This document shows, piece by piece, positions 5,954 to 12,444 of a stretch of 21,418 nucleotides of DNA. The stretch spans positions 1 to 21,418 of the IMG/VR virus record IMGVR_UViG_3300040816_000877; one strand, 5' to 3'. Made by a program: the position numbers and the translations under genes. Position 1 is the stretch's first letter; each line of letters begins with the position of its first letter. Source of the stretch: a virus. The notes below the pieces were generated by a model. It worked only from the letters and a program-made list of their open reading frames with translations, was not told the origin of the DNA and ran no database searches.

Positions 5954-6792
5954 GCAAATTACCATTGATAATTGCATACGGTGGAGGACTGAACTCAACT
6001 GCCATGCTCTGCGGATTCAAAGAGAGAGGAATCAAGCCTGACCTGATCCTGTTTGCTGACACGGGAGGAGAGATGCCGGAAACCTACCAGCACGTTCGCC
6101 ATATTGACGGGATCTGCAAACTATGGTGGGGAATAGGAGTCGAGGTTGTGAACTATACTATGAAAGACGGAAGACAGCCAACACTTGAGGATTTGTGCCT
6201 AAACGCAAAAATGCTTCCTAGTCTTGCTTACGGGAGAAAGGCATGTTCGATGAAGCATAAAATCCAACCTCAATCAAAAAGGATGATTGAATGGTGCTTG
6301 GAAAATGGATTCAAGGAGTGTTTAAAAGCTATCGGATATGATGCGAAGGAATCTCATAGAAGGATTGATAAGACTCACGAGATCCACGCTAGAGGATTCA
6401 TTGAGCGTTTCACCTATCCGCTAATTGAGTGGCAGTGGGGCCGAGAGGAGTGCGCCGAAGCTATCAAGCGCCATAACCTACCAGTCCCAGGTAAATCAGC
6501 CTGCTTCTTTTGTCCTGCCATGAAGCGTGGCGAGATCCTCCGATTAAAAAACAAGCACCCTGAATTGTTTGATAGAGCGGTCGCTATAGAGGAAGCCGCG
6601 AACGGAGAAGGAGGAAAGAACAGGACACCGAGGGGTCTCACGGGCAGATCATTTATGTGGTCTGACATTGTGAAGGCTGATCAGGACCAAGGGAAACTTT
6701 GGGAATGGCTGGATGAGAATGATGAGAACCCAATTCCATGCGGTTGTTTTGATGGTGGGATTACAGCCAAGGGAGGGGAGGAGTTGCTATGA
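5950..6792 (+). CDS. PAPS-reductase/DndC-like adenine-nucleotide alpha hydrolase
   Basis: 280 residues; start at 5950 by ATGA overlap and a strong GGGAGGGGAGGA site. The N-terminus has a PP-loop-like motif IIAYGGGLNSTAML, which in this superfamily binds the ATP pyrophosphate; the usual S-G-G-x-D/N-S is changed to G-G-G-L-N-S-T. Further family signs are LILFADTGGEMPET and cysteines that could bind metal or an Fe-S cluster (ACSMKHK near 98, ACFFCP at 184-189, CGCF near the end). Such proteins occur in many phages; true PAPS reduction is doubtful, and nucleotide or DNA sulfur chemistry is possible. The gene is framed by a 19-bp direct repeat. Confidence 0.75.
   Translation: MSKLPLIIAYGGGLNSTAMLCGFKERGIKPDLILFADTGGEMPETYQHVRHIDGICKLWWGIGVEVVNYTMKDGRQPTLEDLCLNAKMLPSLAYGRKACSMKHKIQPQSKRMIEWCLENGFKECLKAIGYDAKESHRRIDKTHEIHARGFIERFTYPLIEWQWGREECAEAIKRHNLPVPGKSACFFCPAMKRGEILRLKNKHPELFDRAVAIEEAANGEGGKNRTPRGLTGRSFMWSDIVKADQDQGKLWEWLDENDENPIPCGCFDGGITAKGGEELL
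6764..6782 (+). repeat. 19-bp perfect direct repeat, copy 2
   Basis: Second copy of CAGCCAAGGGAGGGGAGGA. It encodes the end (AKGGEEL) of the PAPS-reductase-like protein and gives the ribosome-binding site for the coiled-coil gene, again seven bases before ATGAG. Confidence 0.85.
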
Positions 6793-6965
6793 GTCCATAC
6801 CTAGAACTGGCAGCCGAGCTTGAGCAGGAGCTTGAGGAAGCCCGTGACACCATCGAGCGACTCATCGCTGAGAAAGCAGGTATCACCAAGCAGAGAGACG
6901 AGCTGAAAAAGCAACTGACCATCGCGATTGAGCAAATCTGCGAACTTACAAAGGATCGACGATGA
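6789..6965 (+). CDS. Small coiled-coil protein
   Basis: 58 residues, almost entirely heptad-like: LELAAELEQELEEARDTIE, then RLIAEKAGITKQRDELKKQL. No other domain. It starts at an ATGA overlap with a strong ribosome-binding site. The stop is followed two bases later by the first copy of the structured RNA motif, which may end this transcript. Function unknown; a short dimerising helical protein is all that can be said. Confidence 0.65.
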   Translation: MSPYLELAAELEQELEEARDTIERLIAEKAGITKQRDELKKQLTIAIEQICELTKDRR

Positions 6966-6966
6966 G

Positions 6967-7108
6967 AAATAAACCTTGAACAAGCGCAGGTCCTGATTAG
7001 TATCAGGGCAACCACTTTGGCGAGCGGTTACAATAAGGCTTTCAGCCCCTTTGTGTCGATCCGACCGCTCGCCAGCAATTTTAACGGATCGCCCCAAAGG
7101 GGCTTTTT
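6967..7108 (+). ncRNA. Structured RNA with H-type pseudoknot and terminator, copy A
   Basis: The 5' domain AAATAAACCTTGAAC (6967-6981), an 8-base variable link and GTCCTGA-x-TAG-x-ATC-x-GGGCA-ACCA (6990-7014) match copy B nearly base for base. Then stem 1 is TGGCGAGCGGT (7018-7028) with ACCGCTCGCCA (7064-7074), 11 perfect pairs. Stem 2 pairs 7044-7063 with 7085-7104 (18 of 20). Stem 2's 5' strand lies in the loop of stem 1 and abuts its 3' strand, so the two form a classic H-type pseudoknot (loop 1 15 nt, loop 2 0 nt, loop 3 GCAATTTTAA). A TTTTT tract follows, so stem 2, or the local GCCCC-aaa-GGGGC hairpin, can also end transcription. It lies 29 bases before the methylase start. Family not recognised. 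Confidence 0.75.
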
Positions 7109-7136
7109 ATGTAATGAAACTAAACTTATTAAAGTC

Positions 7137-7901
7137 ATGATTCCTAGATACCCAGGCGGCAAAAAAAACCTGCATGGCAAAATTCTTCGTCATTTTCCCA
7201 ATCCGCTTTGGTGTGGCGATATGATTTACACAGAACCTTTTATTGGAGGCGGTGGGTTACTAAGTGCTATTGATGGATTCAAGGAATTGAATATTAATGA
7301 CTTGGACGTTGGGGTGATTGCAGTTTATAAAATGATCAAATCAGATGTTGAGACTCTTATTCAAGATTTGTTAAAAGTTGTTCCTTCTGTGGAGCGATGG
7401 GAAGAAAGCAAGAAGAAAGACGGAATTGGTGAAATTCGTGAAGCTGCACTGAATAAAATTATTCTACATTCATGTTCGCATGGAGGGATGGGTTATATGT
7501 CAGGACCACAAGGAGGATATGACCAGTCTGGGTCTTACAAAATAGACTGTCGGTGGAAACCTCGGAAGTGGTCAAATTCACTTCGGGAACTTGCTAATAA
7601 GTCACATAATTGGGATGTAACTAGCAAGGATTTCCAAGAACTCGATACTGTCGGTTTTTGCTATGCCGATCCACCTTATGTTAAGGCCGGATCAGGGCTA
7701 TACAAAAATTCATTCAAAGAATCTGATCATTTAAGGTTGAGAAACTGGGTTGCCAATTTCGATTCTTTCGTTGTTAGCTACGACGATAATGAGCTAATAA
7801 GAGATTTATACTCAGGATTCGATATTGAGGAGATTGAAGTCAATAGCGTAAACAGCAAAAACAAAAAACAAAAAGAACTAGTGATCTGGAAAAACAAATA
7901 A
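7137..7901 (+). CDS. dam: DNA adenine (N6) methyltransferase, D12/Dam class
   Basis: 254 residues from ATG 7137; an in-frame extension to TTG 7017 would be translated from the structured RNA and is rejected. It transfers a methyl group from S-adenosylmethionine to adenine N6. Motifs are in D12 order: IPRYPGGKKNL (motif X, 2-12), PFIGGGGLL (motif I, SAM binding, 34-42), NDLD (54-57) and the catalytic ADPPY (177-181). The C-terminal KELVIWKN is typical. The target is not readable from sequence; GATC is the common one. The gene is visibly more A+T-rich than the early operon. With the HNH gene 13 bases downstream it makes a methylase-nuclease pair bracketed by two RNA copies. Confidence 0.9.
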   Translation: MIPRYPGGKKNLHGKILRHFPNPLWCGDMIYTEPFIGGGGLLSAIDGFKELNINDLDVGVIAVYKMIKSDVETLIQDLLKVVPSVERWEESKKKDGIGEIREAALNKIILHSCSHGGMGYMSGPQGGYDQSGSYKIDCRWKPRKWSNSLRELANKSHNWDVTSKDFQELDTVGFCYADPPYVKAGSGLYKNSFKESDHLRLRNWVANFDSFVVSYDDNELIRDLYSGFDIEEIEVNSVNSKNKKQKELVIWKNK

Positions 7902-7914
7902 AGAAAGAGAATCA

Positions 7915-8610
7915 ATGAAAAACGTAAACTACACTTATGAACAGAAAGAAGTAGCCTACAACTATTTCAAAGAAAAGAAAGATCAAGGGCTTTTGATCGA
8001 TGGTTTTAAGGATGCCTTTTTGTCTCATCGCCAGCAATGGGACGACCTTCAAAAGCTTTTGAATGAGGGTGGAACAAATAACTTTTTACACGATGATGTT
8101 AAAGGACTTGTGAGATGCTTGGACAAGTCAGGATATTTGGGAGGCTTGAGTGATGGGCAAACCTTTAAAGAAAGGGACTGTTTGTTACAGCTGAAAAGAG
8201 AAAATCAAAGGGAATTTGGAAATCCTGATGGAGTTCAAGGGATTTTGGAGAATATTTCGGAATGGTCTGGGAAAGCGAATAGTCCGCTTGATGACTACTA
8301 TCGAACGATGGGGTGGCAGGCAAGAAGCCTAGATTACAGGAGGAGGAAAGGATGGATCTGCGAGCTTTGTTTGAAAGACCACAGCTCAAGTCATCATACT
8401 CTGCACACGCATCATCGAACATACAAGCTGGCCGATGGTTCAAGCGCAATCGGGAATGAGACAGATCGGGAACTCATGGCTCTTTGTGATTCTCCATGTC
8501 ATAAGATGGCCGATGTTGCGAGAATGATCCGCGAGGGAAACTTTTCTCCTATTGCAGTGAAGACTTTGGAACTGTTTGAATTGGGACGCTTGGCTGTAAA
8601 TAAACCTTGA
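7915..8610 (+). CDS. HNH endonuclease-like protein with zinc cysteines
   Basis: 231 residues. The C-terminal part carries an HNH/beta-beta-alpha-metal layout: WQARSLDYRRRKGWICELC (C149, C152), LHTHHRTY (H165-H167) and MALCDSPCHKMAD (C191, C195, H196). The second knuckle is C-x3-C-H rather than C-x2-C-H. The N-terminal 130 residues are helical with no known motif. Paired with a solitary methylase it could be a restriction partner, a homing-type nuclease that mobilises the cassette, or a packaging-related nuclease. The A+T-rich composition matches the methylase and differs from the flanks. The stop codon TGA lies inside the conserved first 15 bases of RNA copy B. Confidence 0.75.
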   Translation: MKNVNYTYEQKEVAYNYFKEKKDQGLLIDGFKDAFLSHRQQWDDLQKLLNEGGTNNFLHDDVKGLVRCLDKSGYLGGLSDGQTFKERDCLLQLKRENQREFGNPDGVQGILENISEWSGKANSPLDDYYRTMGWQARSLDYRRRKGWICELCLKDHSSSHHTLHTHHRTYKLADGSSAIGNETDRELMALCDSPCHKMADVARMIREGNFSPIAVKTLELFELGRLAVNKP

Positions 8611-8748
8611 ACGAATCTATGTCCTGAGTAGGATCTGGGCAGACCAAACTTAGCGGGACGGTTTACACAGAAGAATTTTAATTCCTCGCCTCTAAACTCC
8701 GCCGTCCCGCTAAGACAATTTTAGGAGCTTGAGGCGAGGATTTTTTTT
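8598..8748 (+). ncRNA. Structured RNA with H-type pseudoknot and U-tract, copy B
   Basis: It shares AAATAAACCTTGAAC (8598-8612) and GTCCTGA-x-TAG-x-ATC-x-GGGCA-g-ACCA (8621-8646) with copy A. Stem 1 is CTTAGCGGGACGG (8649-8661) with CCGTCCCGCTAAG (8702-8714), 13 perfect pairs. Stem 2 pairs TCCTCGCCTC plus CTCC (8683-8692, 8697-8700) with GGAG plus GAGGCGAGGA (8724-8727, 8731-8740). Loop 3 (ACAATTTTA) is nearly identical to copy A although both stems have changed sequence, so pairing is conserved by covariation. A run of eight T follows, six bases before the ATG of the replication gene, and the stem 2 strand GAGGCGAGGA is also the only ribosome-binding-like sequence for it. Confidence 0.75.
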
Positions 8749-8754
8749 AAGCCT

Positions 8755-9465
8755 ATGAAATTACCCGCATTCCAATTTTACCCAGCCGACTGGAGGAAAG
8801 ATCCTGGAATCCAAGCGTTGTCGAGGCATGACCAATCGGTTTGGTTTGATATTCTTTGCCTGATGCACGAATCGGAGGAGAGAGGAGTTTTGCTATTAGC
8901 GGGAAAGCCGATGCCAGTTGAAGCTCTTGGGCATATTCTCCGTTTGGATAAGCAAGAGGTTAACCAAATCTTAAGCACACTTTTAACCTATGGGGTAGCA
9001 AGCAAGAGGGAAGAGGATGGCGCGATCTATAATCGACGAATGGTTAGAGATGAAAGATTGATCCAAATAAGGAGGAAAGCTGGAAAAAAGGGAGGAAACC
9101 CCAATTTGGTTAAGCAAAACCCAAAGCAAAAGCAAACCACCCAGGTTAAGCAAAACCCAACCCCTTCATCTTCATCTTCATCTTCAACTACGGATAATAA
9201 GAAAGAAGCCGAAGAACTCTACCAAATTTATCCTCTCAAGAAATCCAGAGTGTCCGCTTTGAAAGCAATCGAGAAAGCTCTCACCAAGGTAGACTTTGAA
9301 ACGATCAAGACTGGAATCGAGAACTACAAGCTAGACTTGGAACGAACAGGTTCTCTGATCGCTCACTGCTCAACATGGATGAATCAGGAACGATGGGAAG
9401 ACGACCCGACTCCAGAGCTTCCGAAAGTTCAACACAGCAAACCTCAAGCCCAGCGAATCCTATGA
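8755..9465 (+). CDS. Phage replication initiator (lambda O/DUF1376-like)
   Basis: 236 residues. The N-terminal 110 residues (PAFQFYPADWRKDPGIQALS, VWFDILCLMHESEERG, GKPMPVEALGHILRLDKQEV) form the winged-helix domain typical of phage replication initiators of the DUF1376 kind. A basic stretch (RRKAGKKGGNPNLVKQNPKQ) and a low-complexity Thr/Pro/Ser linker follow (about 118-147). The C-terminal domain (LYQIYPLKKSRVSALKAIE to WMNQERWEDDP) is of the helicase-loader-contacting type. It is expected to bind the origin and bring in the helicase encoded two genes on. The linker DNA carries repeated units (9108-9160). The start lies directly after RNA copy B. Confidence 0.8.
   Translation: MKLPAFQFYPADWRKDPGIQALSRHDQSVWFDILCLMHESEERGVLLLAGKPMPVEALGHILRLDKQEVNQILSTLLTYGVASKREEDGAIYNRRMVRDERLIQIRRKAGKKGGNPNLVKQNPKQKQTTQVKQNPTPSSSSSSSTTDNKKEAEELYQIYPLKKSRVSALKAIEKALTKVDFETIKTGIENYKLDLERTGSLIAHCSTWMNQERWEDDPTPELPKVQHSKPQAQRIL
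9108..9160 (+). repeat. Direct repeats in the initiator linker; candidate origin iterons
   Basis: GGTTAAGCAAAACCCAA occurs twice (9108-9124 and 9144-9160), 36 bp apart. Between them AAGCAAA occurs twice more, giving four AAGCAAA units. A hexanucleotide tract (ttcatc)n follows at 9165-9186. Lambda places its origin inside gene O in the same kind of linker. Origin function is inferred from position and repeats only. Confidence 0.5.
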
Positions 9466-9818
9466 ACGAAGAGATTGTCATCTCCTGTCTCATGCGCGAC
9501 ACCAAGAACTCGCTGACCCTGATTAAGGACTCAGGAATTACACCTTCCCACTTTCTGCCTGGTATCACTCAACGAGCATTCGCGTTTCTACTCAACAGGA
9601 CAGAACAGGGATTGAGCATCGAGCCAGAGGAAATCTATTACGAATCTCCAGATCTACTCAAAGAGTTCGACGGCTACATCTCAGGGCTGGCGTTATTCAT
9701 ACAGTGGAGACTCAACAGGGAGGTAGACGGGAAGCTGGAGCAGGCTATCAGGGAAATGAAACACCAATCATTAATCAGAAACAAGACAGGCAAACTCAAA
9801 CGAATTATCTCAAAATGA
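9462..9818 (+). CDS. Stand-alone DnaB N-terminal-domain-like protein
   Basis: 118 residues, overlapping both neighbours by ATGA. Residues 4-50 (IVISCLMRDTKNSL, DSGITPSHFLPGITQRAFAF) align by eye with the N-terminal domain of the helicase encoded next (SILSMMLIDSAKWL, GDGLKPSMFFRPENQIIYKT), with shared spacing of the D, G-L/I-x-P-S-x-F and Q-x-x-x-F/Y positions. There is no ATPase domain. It could be a helicase loader or a regulatory subunit that docks on DnaB as the primase and loader do. The end is basic (RNKTGKLKRIISK). Confidence 0.65.
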   Translation: MNEEIVISCLMRDTKNSLTLIKDSGITPSHFLPGITQRAFAFLLNRTEQGLSIEPEEIYYESPDLLKEFDGYISGLALFIQWRLNREVDGKLEQAIREMKHQSLIRNKTGKLKRIISK

Positions 9819-11113
9819 ACAACTTAGAAGAAAGCGAGCTACCAAAGGCTCTAATCCCAGAGGACTCGATCCTCTCCATGATGCTGATAGACTCGGCCAA
9901 ATGGCTATCGAAGGCCAAAGGAGACGGTCTCAAGCCCTCGATGTTTTTCCGGCCAGAGAACCAAATAATTTATAAAACCCTCATCGACAGGCATAACGAT
10001 GGCGCGGATTGCGATGTCAGGAGCGTGATTTACCACCTTGAGAAGAATGACAAATATGAACGTGCTGGAGGGGATGACAGGTTTGAAATCTTGGTCGCTG
10101 TCGCAGATGCGCCTGTAACGCCATCACAGTTCGCTGAGCATCTCTCGGAGGTAAGAGACACCTACGCACGCCGGAAAGCCCTCACGCATGCTTACAGCGC
10201 CCGCAATGCGGCATTGTCGGGCAATTCATCGCAAGATGTCCTCGATTCGATGAAAAACGCCATCGAAGACATCAAATTGGCGACTGTGCAGAAAAAAGCG
10301 TTTTCGACGATTAAGCACGCTCTCGGACTAGCGGCAAAAGAAATGGAGGAACGGATGAAGCACGGGGATATTCCTGGACTTTCGACGGGAATTCACCAAC
10401 TCGACAACATCGGAGGGGGAATGCGACCTGGGGAACTATGGGTAATCGGAGGAAAAACCAGCGGTGGAAAGAGTGCTCTTTCTTACCAAGTCATCAATCC
10501 CGCTCTCGATGCTGGAGAAAAGGTGCTAATCTTCACTTTGGAGATGGGAGTTGCGGAGGTGGCTTCTCGCCTGATTAGCTGCCGAGGCAGGATCAACATG
10601 CGAGCAATTACGAATCCAAGGTCAGGAGGTGCAAACGGGCAGCAGATCGAGGTTGGCCAAAAACGCGCAATCCATAAGCATTCAAACCTTCTTTCAGAGA
10701 AAAACCTTTTGATTTCCGATGAACCGGGGATGTCGATTGATTACATCATAGCGCAATCAGAAGCAGAGGCCGAGCTTGGCGCTGTGTCTGTCATCGTGGT
10801 TGATTATGTTCAGCTAATCCAAGGAAACCGACTACAAGGGGAAAACAGGGAGCAGGAGCTTTCCCGATATTCCAAGAATCTCAAGCAACTGGCAAAAAAG
10901 CTGAAATGCACAGTGATAAGCCCAGTCCAGCTAAACGACGAGGGGCGGATCAGGGAGTCGCGAAGCCTTAGCCATGATGCCGATGTAGTCCTTACGATTG
11001 TCGATAACGGCATCCGAGTAGACAAGTGGAGAAGCGCAGCCCGTGACCAGCTCCTTCCACTTGAGCTTGTCGGGGAATTCCAGAGATTTGAGACCGTTTT
11101 CCAGCCGTCCTGA
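9815..11113 (+). CDS. dnaB: Replicative DNA helicase, DnaB family
   Basis: 432 residues; start at 9815 by ATGA overlap. It unwinds DNA 5'-3' at the fork as a hexamer. The N-terminal domain (10-115) carries PEDSILSMMLID. A helical linker (115-185) leads to the RecA-like ATPase: TGIHQLDNIGGGMRPGEL, Walker A GKTSGGKS (213-220), the catalytic-Glu segment FTLEM (240-244), Walker B VIVVDYVQL (326-334) and the late motif RIRESRSLSHDADVVL. The Walker A is of the S-G-G-K-S kind rather than the usual S-M-G-K-T. The C-terminal arginine region (VDKWRSAARDQLLPLEL) is divergent from the R-N-G-P-T-G of bacterial DnaB. It follows the initiator and the DnaB-N-like protein in one operon. Confidence 0.9.
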   Translation: MNNLEESELPKALIPEDSILSMMLIDSAKWLSKAKGDGLKPSMFFRPENQIIYKTLIDRHNDGADCDVRSVIYHLEKNDKYERAGGDDRFEILVAVADAPVTPSQFAEHLSEVRDTYARRKALTHAYSARNAALSGNSSQDVLDSMKNAIEDIKLATVQKKAFSTIKHALGLAAKEMEERMKHGDIPGLSTGIHQLDNIGGGMRPGELWVIGGKTSGGKSALSYQVINPALDAGEKVLIFTLEMGVAEVASRLISCRGRINMRAITNPRSGGANGQQIEVGQKRAIHKHSNLLSEKNLLISDEPGMSIDYIIAQSEAEAELGAVSVIVVDYVQLIQGNRLQGENREQELSRYSKNLKQLAKKLKCTVISPVQLNDEGRIRESRSLSHDADVVLTIVDNGIRVDKWRSAARDQLLPLELVGEFQRFETVFQPS

Positions 11114-11175
11114 ATTATTTTTACTTTTCTTTCGATTTGGGTTGTCGGTAATCAAATCTTAGGTAGAGTGAACGC

Positions 11176-11388
11176 ATGTCCAACCAAAGACCAGTGATCA
11201 ATTCATCAAACCCATCATTTCTTCTTACTATTTGTGAAGCTCTCAGGGTTCGATTCTCTTCTGAATATAACTGTCGAGAGACAGATTGGACCGCTTACTT
11301 CATTTCAGGAGATTGCGTATCCGTCAAAGATGAGTTCGGAAAATGCTGGGACATTGACCTAATCAGCAAGAAAATCATTCCAGCCTAA
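11176..11388 (+). CDS. Small hypothetical protein
   Basis: 70 residues, with four cysteines scattered rather than in knuckles (TICEAL, YNCRET, GDCVSV, GKCWDI). The C-terminal half looks like two beta-hairpins ending in DLISKKIIPA. It is the first gene after the helicase, separated by a 62-bp A+T-rich gap that may hold a promoter I cannot define. No family recognised. Confidence 0.55.
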   Translation: MSNQRPVINSSNPSFLLTICEALRVRFSSEYNCRETDWTAYFISGDCVSVKDEFGKCWDIDLISKKIIPA

Positions 11389-11391
11389 ATC

Positions 11392-11817
11392 ATGAACACC
11401 ACGAAAGATGAAATAAAGCACTTGGTGCAGAAGGTCGTTACTGAGACGGCATCAATTGCGGTGCAAGCGACCAATTACGCTGTAAAGCACCAAGACTTCA
11501 CTGATAGCCATCCAGAGTATCGCATGGGATGGATCGTCGGTAGTAAAGTTTGTCATGACGCAATCCGTCCTCACATCATAAGTAAAAGGGCCAAAATTGA
11601 CGCAATCACAGAAGGGTTTTACAAAGACCACTCAAGCGATACTGACCTTGAAAAAGAAAACGCTAACCTCCGAAAGGAAAACGCGGACCTCCATCAGATC
11701 ATTGTTAAGATCAACGAAATTATGATCCCGCTAGCGTCAAACCGTAGATTCATGCAGATCGCTGGACCAGCGCGGCAATGCCTCAACCTGACCAAACCAT
11801 TCAGACCAAAAAAGTGA
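11392..11817 (+). CDS. Hypothetical protein with C-terminal coiled coil
   Basis: 141 residues. The N-terminal half is helical (DEIKHLVQKVVTETASIAV, HPEYRMGWIVGSKVCHDAI). A clear heptad stretch at about 94-113 (DLEKENANLRKENADLHQII) suggests dimerisation. The end is basic (KPFRPKK). The stop is overlapped by the GTG of the next gene. No function recognised. Confidence 0.6.
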   Translation: MNTTKDEIKHLVQKVVTETASIAVQATNYAVKHQDFTDSHPEYRMGWIVGSKVCHDAIRPHIISKRAKIDAITEGFYKDHSSDTDLEKENANLRKENADLHQIIVKINEIMIPLASNRRFMQIAGPARQCLNLTKPFRPKK

Positions 11818-12116
11818 GCGCAGGAGGAAAACGAAAGGGAGCAGGACGCAAACCCGTTGCCGATCAGCGCCTTGTTCGCAGTTGCTGTAAGTGCGGTATG
11901 GAGGCAGACACCTATTGCCAATCCTGTGCTGAGAGCAGAGCGGCTGAGAAGGTTGGGAGTGTTTCTGCTATCCTTTACAACGCTCTCCGTTTCCTCGGCG
12001 AAGAGGAGTTACATCGGCTAGGCATCGCCATCGCTGAAAGATCTAACGCGACATTTAAAATGAACGCTGAAGCTATCCGCGACCGTCCAGAAAAAGACCA
12101 AGATCAAAGATCATGA
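11814..12116 (+). CDS. Zinc-ribbon protein with GGKRKGAGRKP N-terminus
   Basis: 100 residues from GTG 11814 (GTGA overlap, with aggaggaaaacg inside the coding start). An ATG at 11778 is in frame but would add 12 residues overlapping the previous gene. After a basic, AT-hook-like start (GGKRKGAGRKPVAD) comes CCKCGMEADTYCQSC (two C-x2-C knuckles, so one zinc site), then a helical domain (AILYNALRFLGEEELHRL). The first 16 codons are nearly identical to those of the gene at 13294. Nucleic-acid binding is likely; the target is unknown. Confidence 0.6.
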   Translation: MSAGGKRKGAGRKPVADQRLVRSCCKCGMEADTYCQSCAESRAAEKVGSVSAILYNALRFLGEEELHRLGIAIAERSNATFKMNAEAIRDRPEKDQDQRS

Positions 12117-12427
12117 ATGAAAACCAAGAATCACCCAATCAAACCCAACAGGCGGAAGGTCGTCGGGATCAGCAGCTTGTTATCTTATCGAGATCAGTGG
12201 AGGTTAATTTCCCCGATGATGTCAGAAAAATCAAAAAATCAATGAACGAGCAGGGATTCGACGCAAGCGACCAAGATATACAATGGGCCTGGGAGCGCTA
12301 TTCAGATGAATGCTGGGCAGCGGGTTGGGTTTGTATCGTTCGTTACGAGGAAGCGGCAAAGAGGGTCATCCAATATTTACAAGAGAACGCCTCTGTGAAG
12401 GCATCAACCACAAAAGACGATGAGTAA
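12113..12427 (+). CDS. Hypothetical protein, duplicated C-terminal tail
   Basis: 104 residues, coupled by ATGA. A Gln/Asn-rich start (ENQESPNQTQQAEG) is followed by an alpha/beta segment (RSVEVNFPDDVRKIKKSMNE, DIQWAWERYSDECWAAGW). The C-terminus NASVKASTTKDDE and the overlapping start of the next gene lie in a 59-bp stretch that recurs at 13019-13077. One of the palindromic GTTG/TTGTT repeats lies in codons 11-25. Confidence 0.55.
   Translation: MNENQESPNQTQQAEGRRDQQLVILSRSVEVNFPDDVRKIKKSMNEQGFDASDQDIQWAWERYSDECWAAGWVCIVRYEEAAKRVIQYLQENASVKASTTKDDE
12144..12187. repeat. Palindromic GTTG-N-TTGTT repeat, copy a
   Basis: Most divergent member: CAACAGGCGG on the left and GTCG-N11-TTGTTATC on the right. 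It is assigned to the family by the spacing of GTCG and TTGTT and by the left AACAG. Confidence 0.3.
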
Positions 12428-12444
12428 AAAGCAAGACACCGAGG
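12386..12444 (+). repeat. 59-bp junction repeat, copy 1
   Basis: It matches 13019-13077 with about ten differences over 59 bp and no gap; the core CACAAAAGACGATGAGTAAA is identical. It spans the end of one gene and the start of the next in both places, so the two copies bracket a 633-bp unit. Confidence 0.8.

Noticed and set aside
6990-7014. Hammerhead-ribozyme-like CTGA in the RNA motif (GTCCTGATTAG)
   Set aside because: The hammerhead core needs CUGANGA and a GAAA partner; the motif has CTGA-x-TAG and no GAAA at the right place in either copy.
7017-7136. 40-residue N-terminal extension of the Dam methylase
   Set aside because: It would be translated from both pseudoknot stems and the terminator, and the D12 family normally begins near R-Y-P-G-G-K, which the ATG at 7137 gives.
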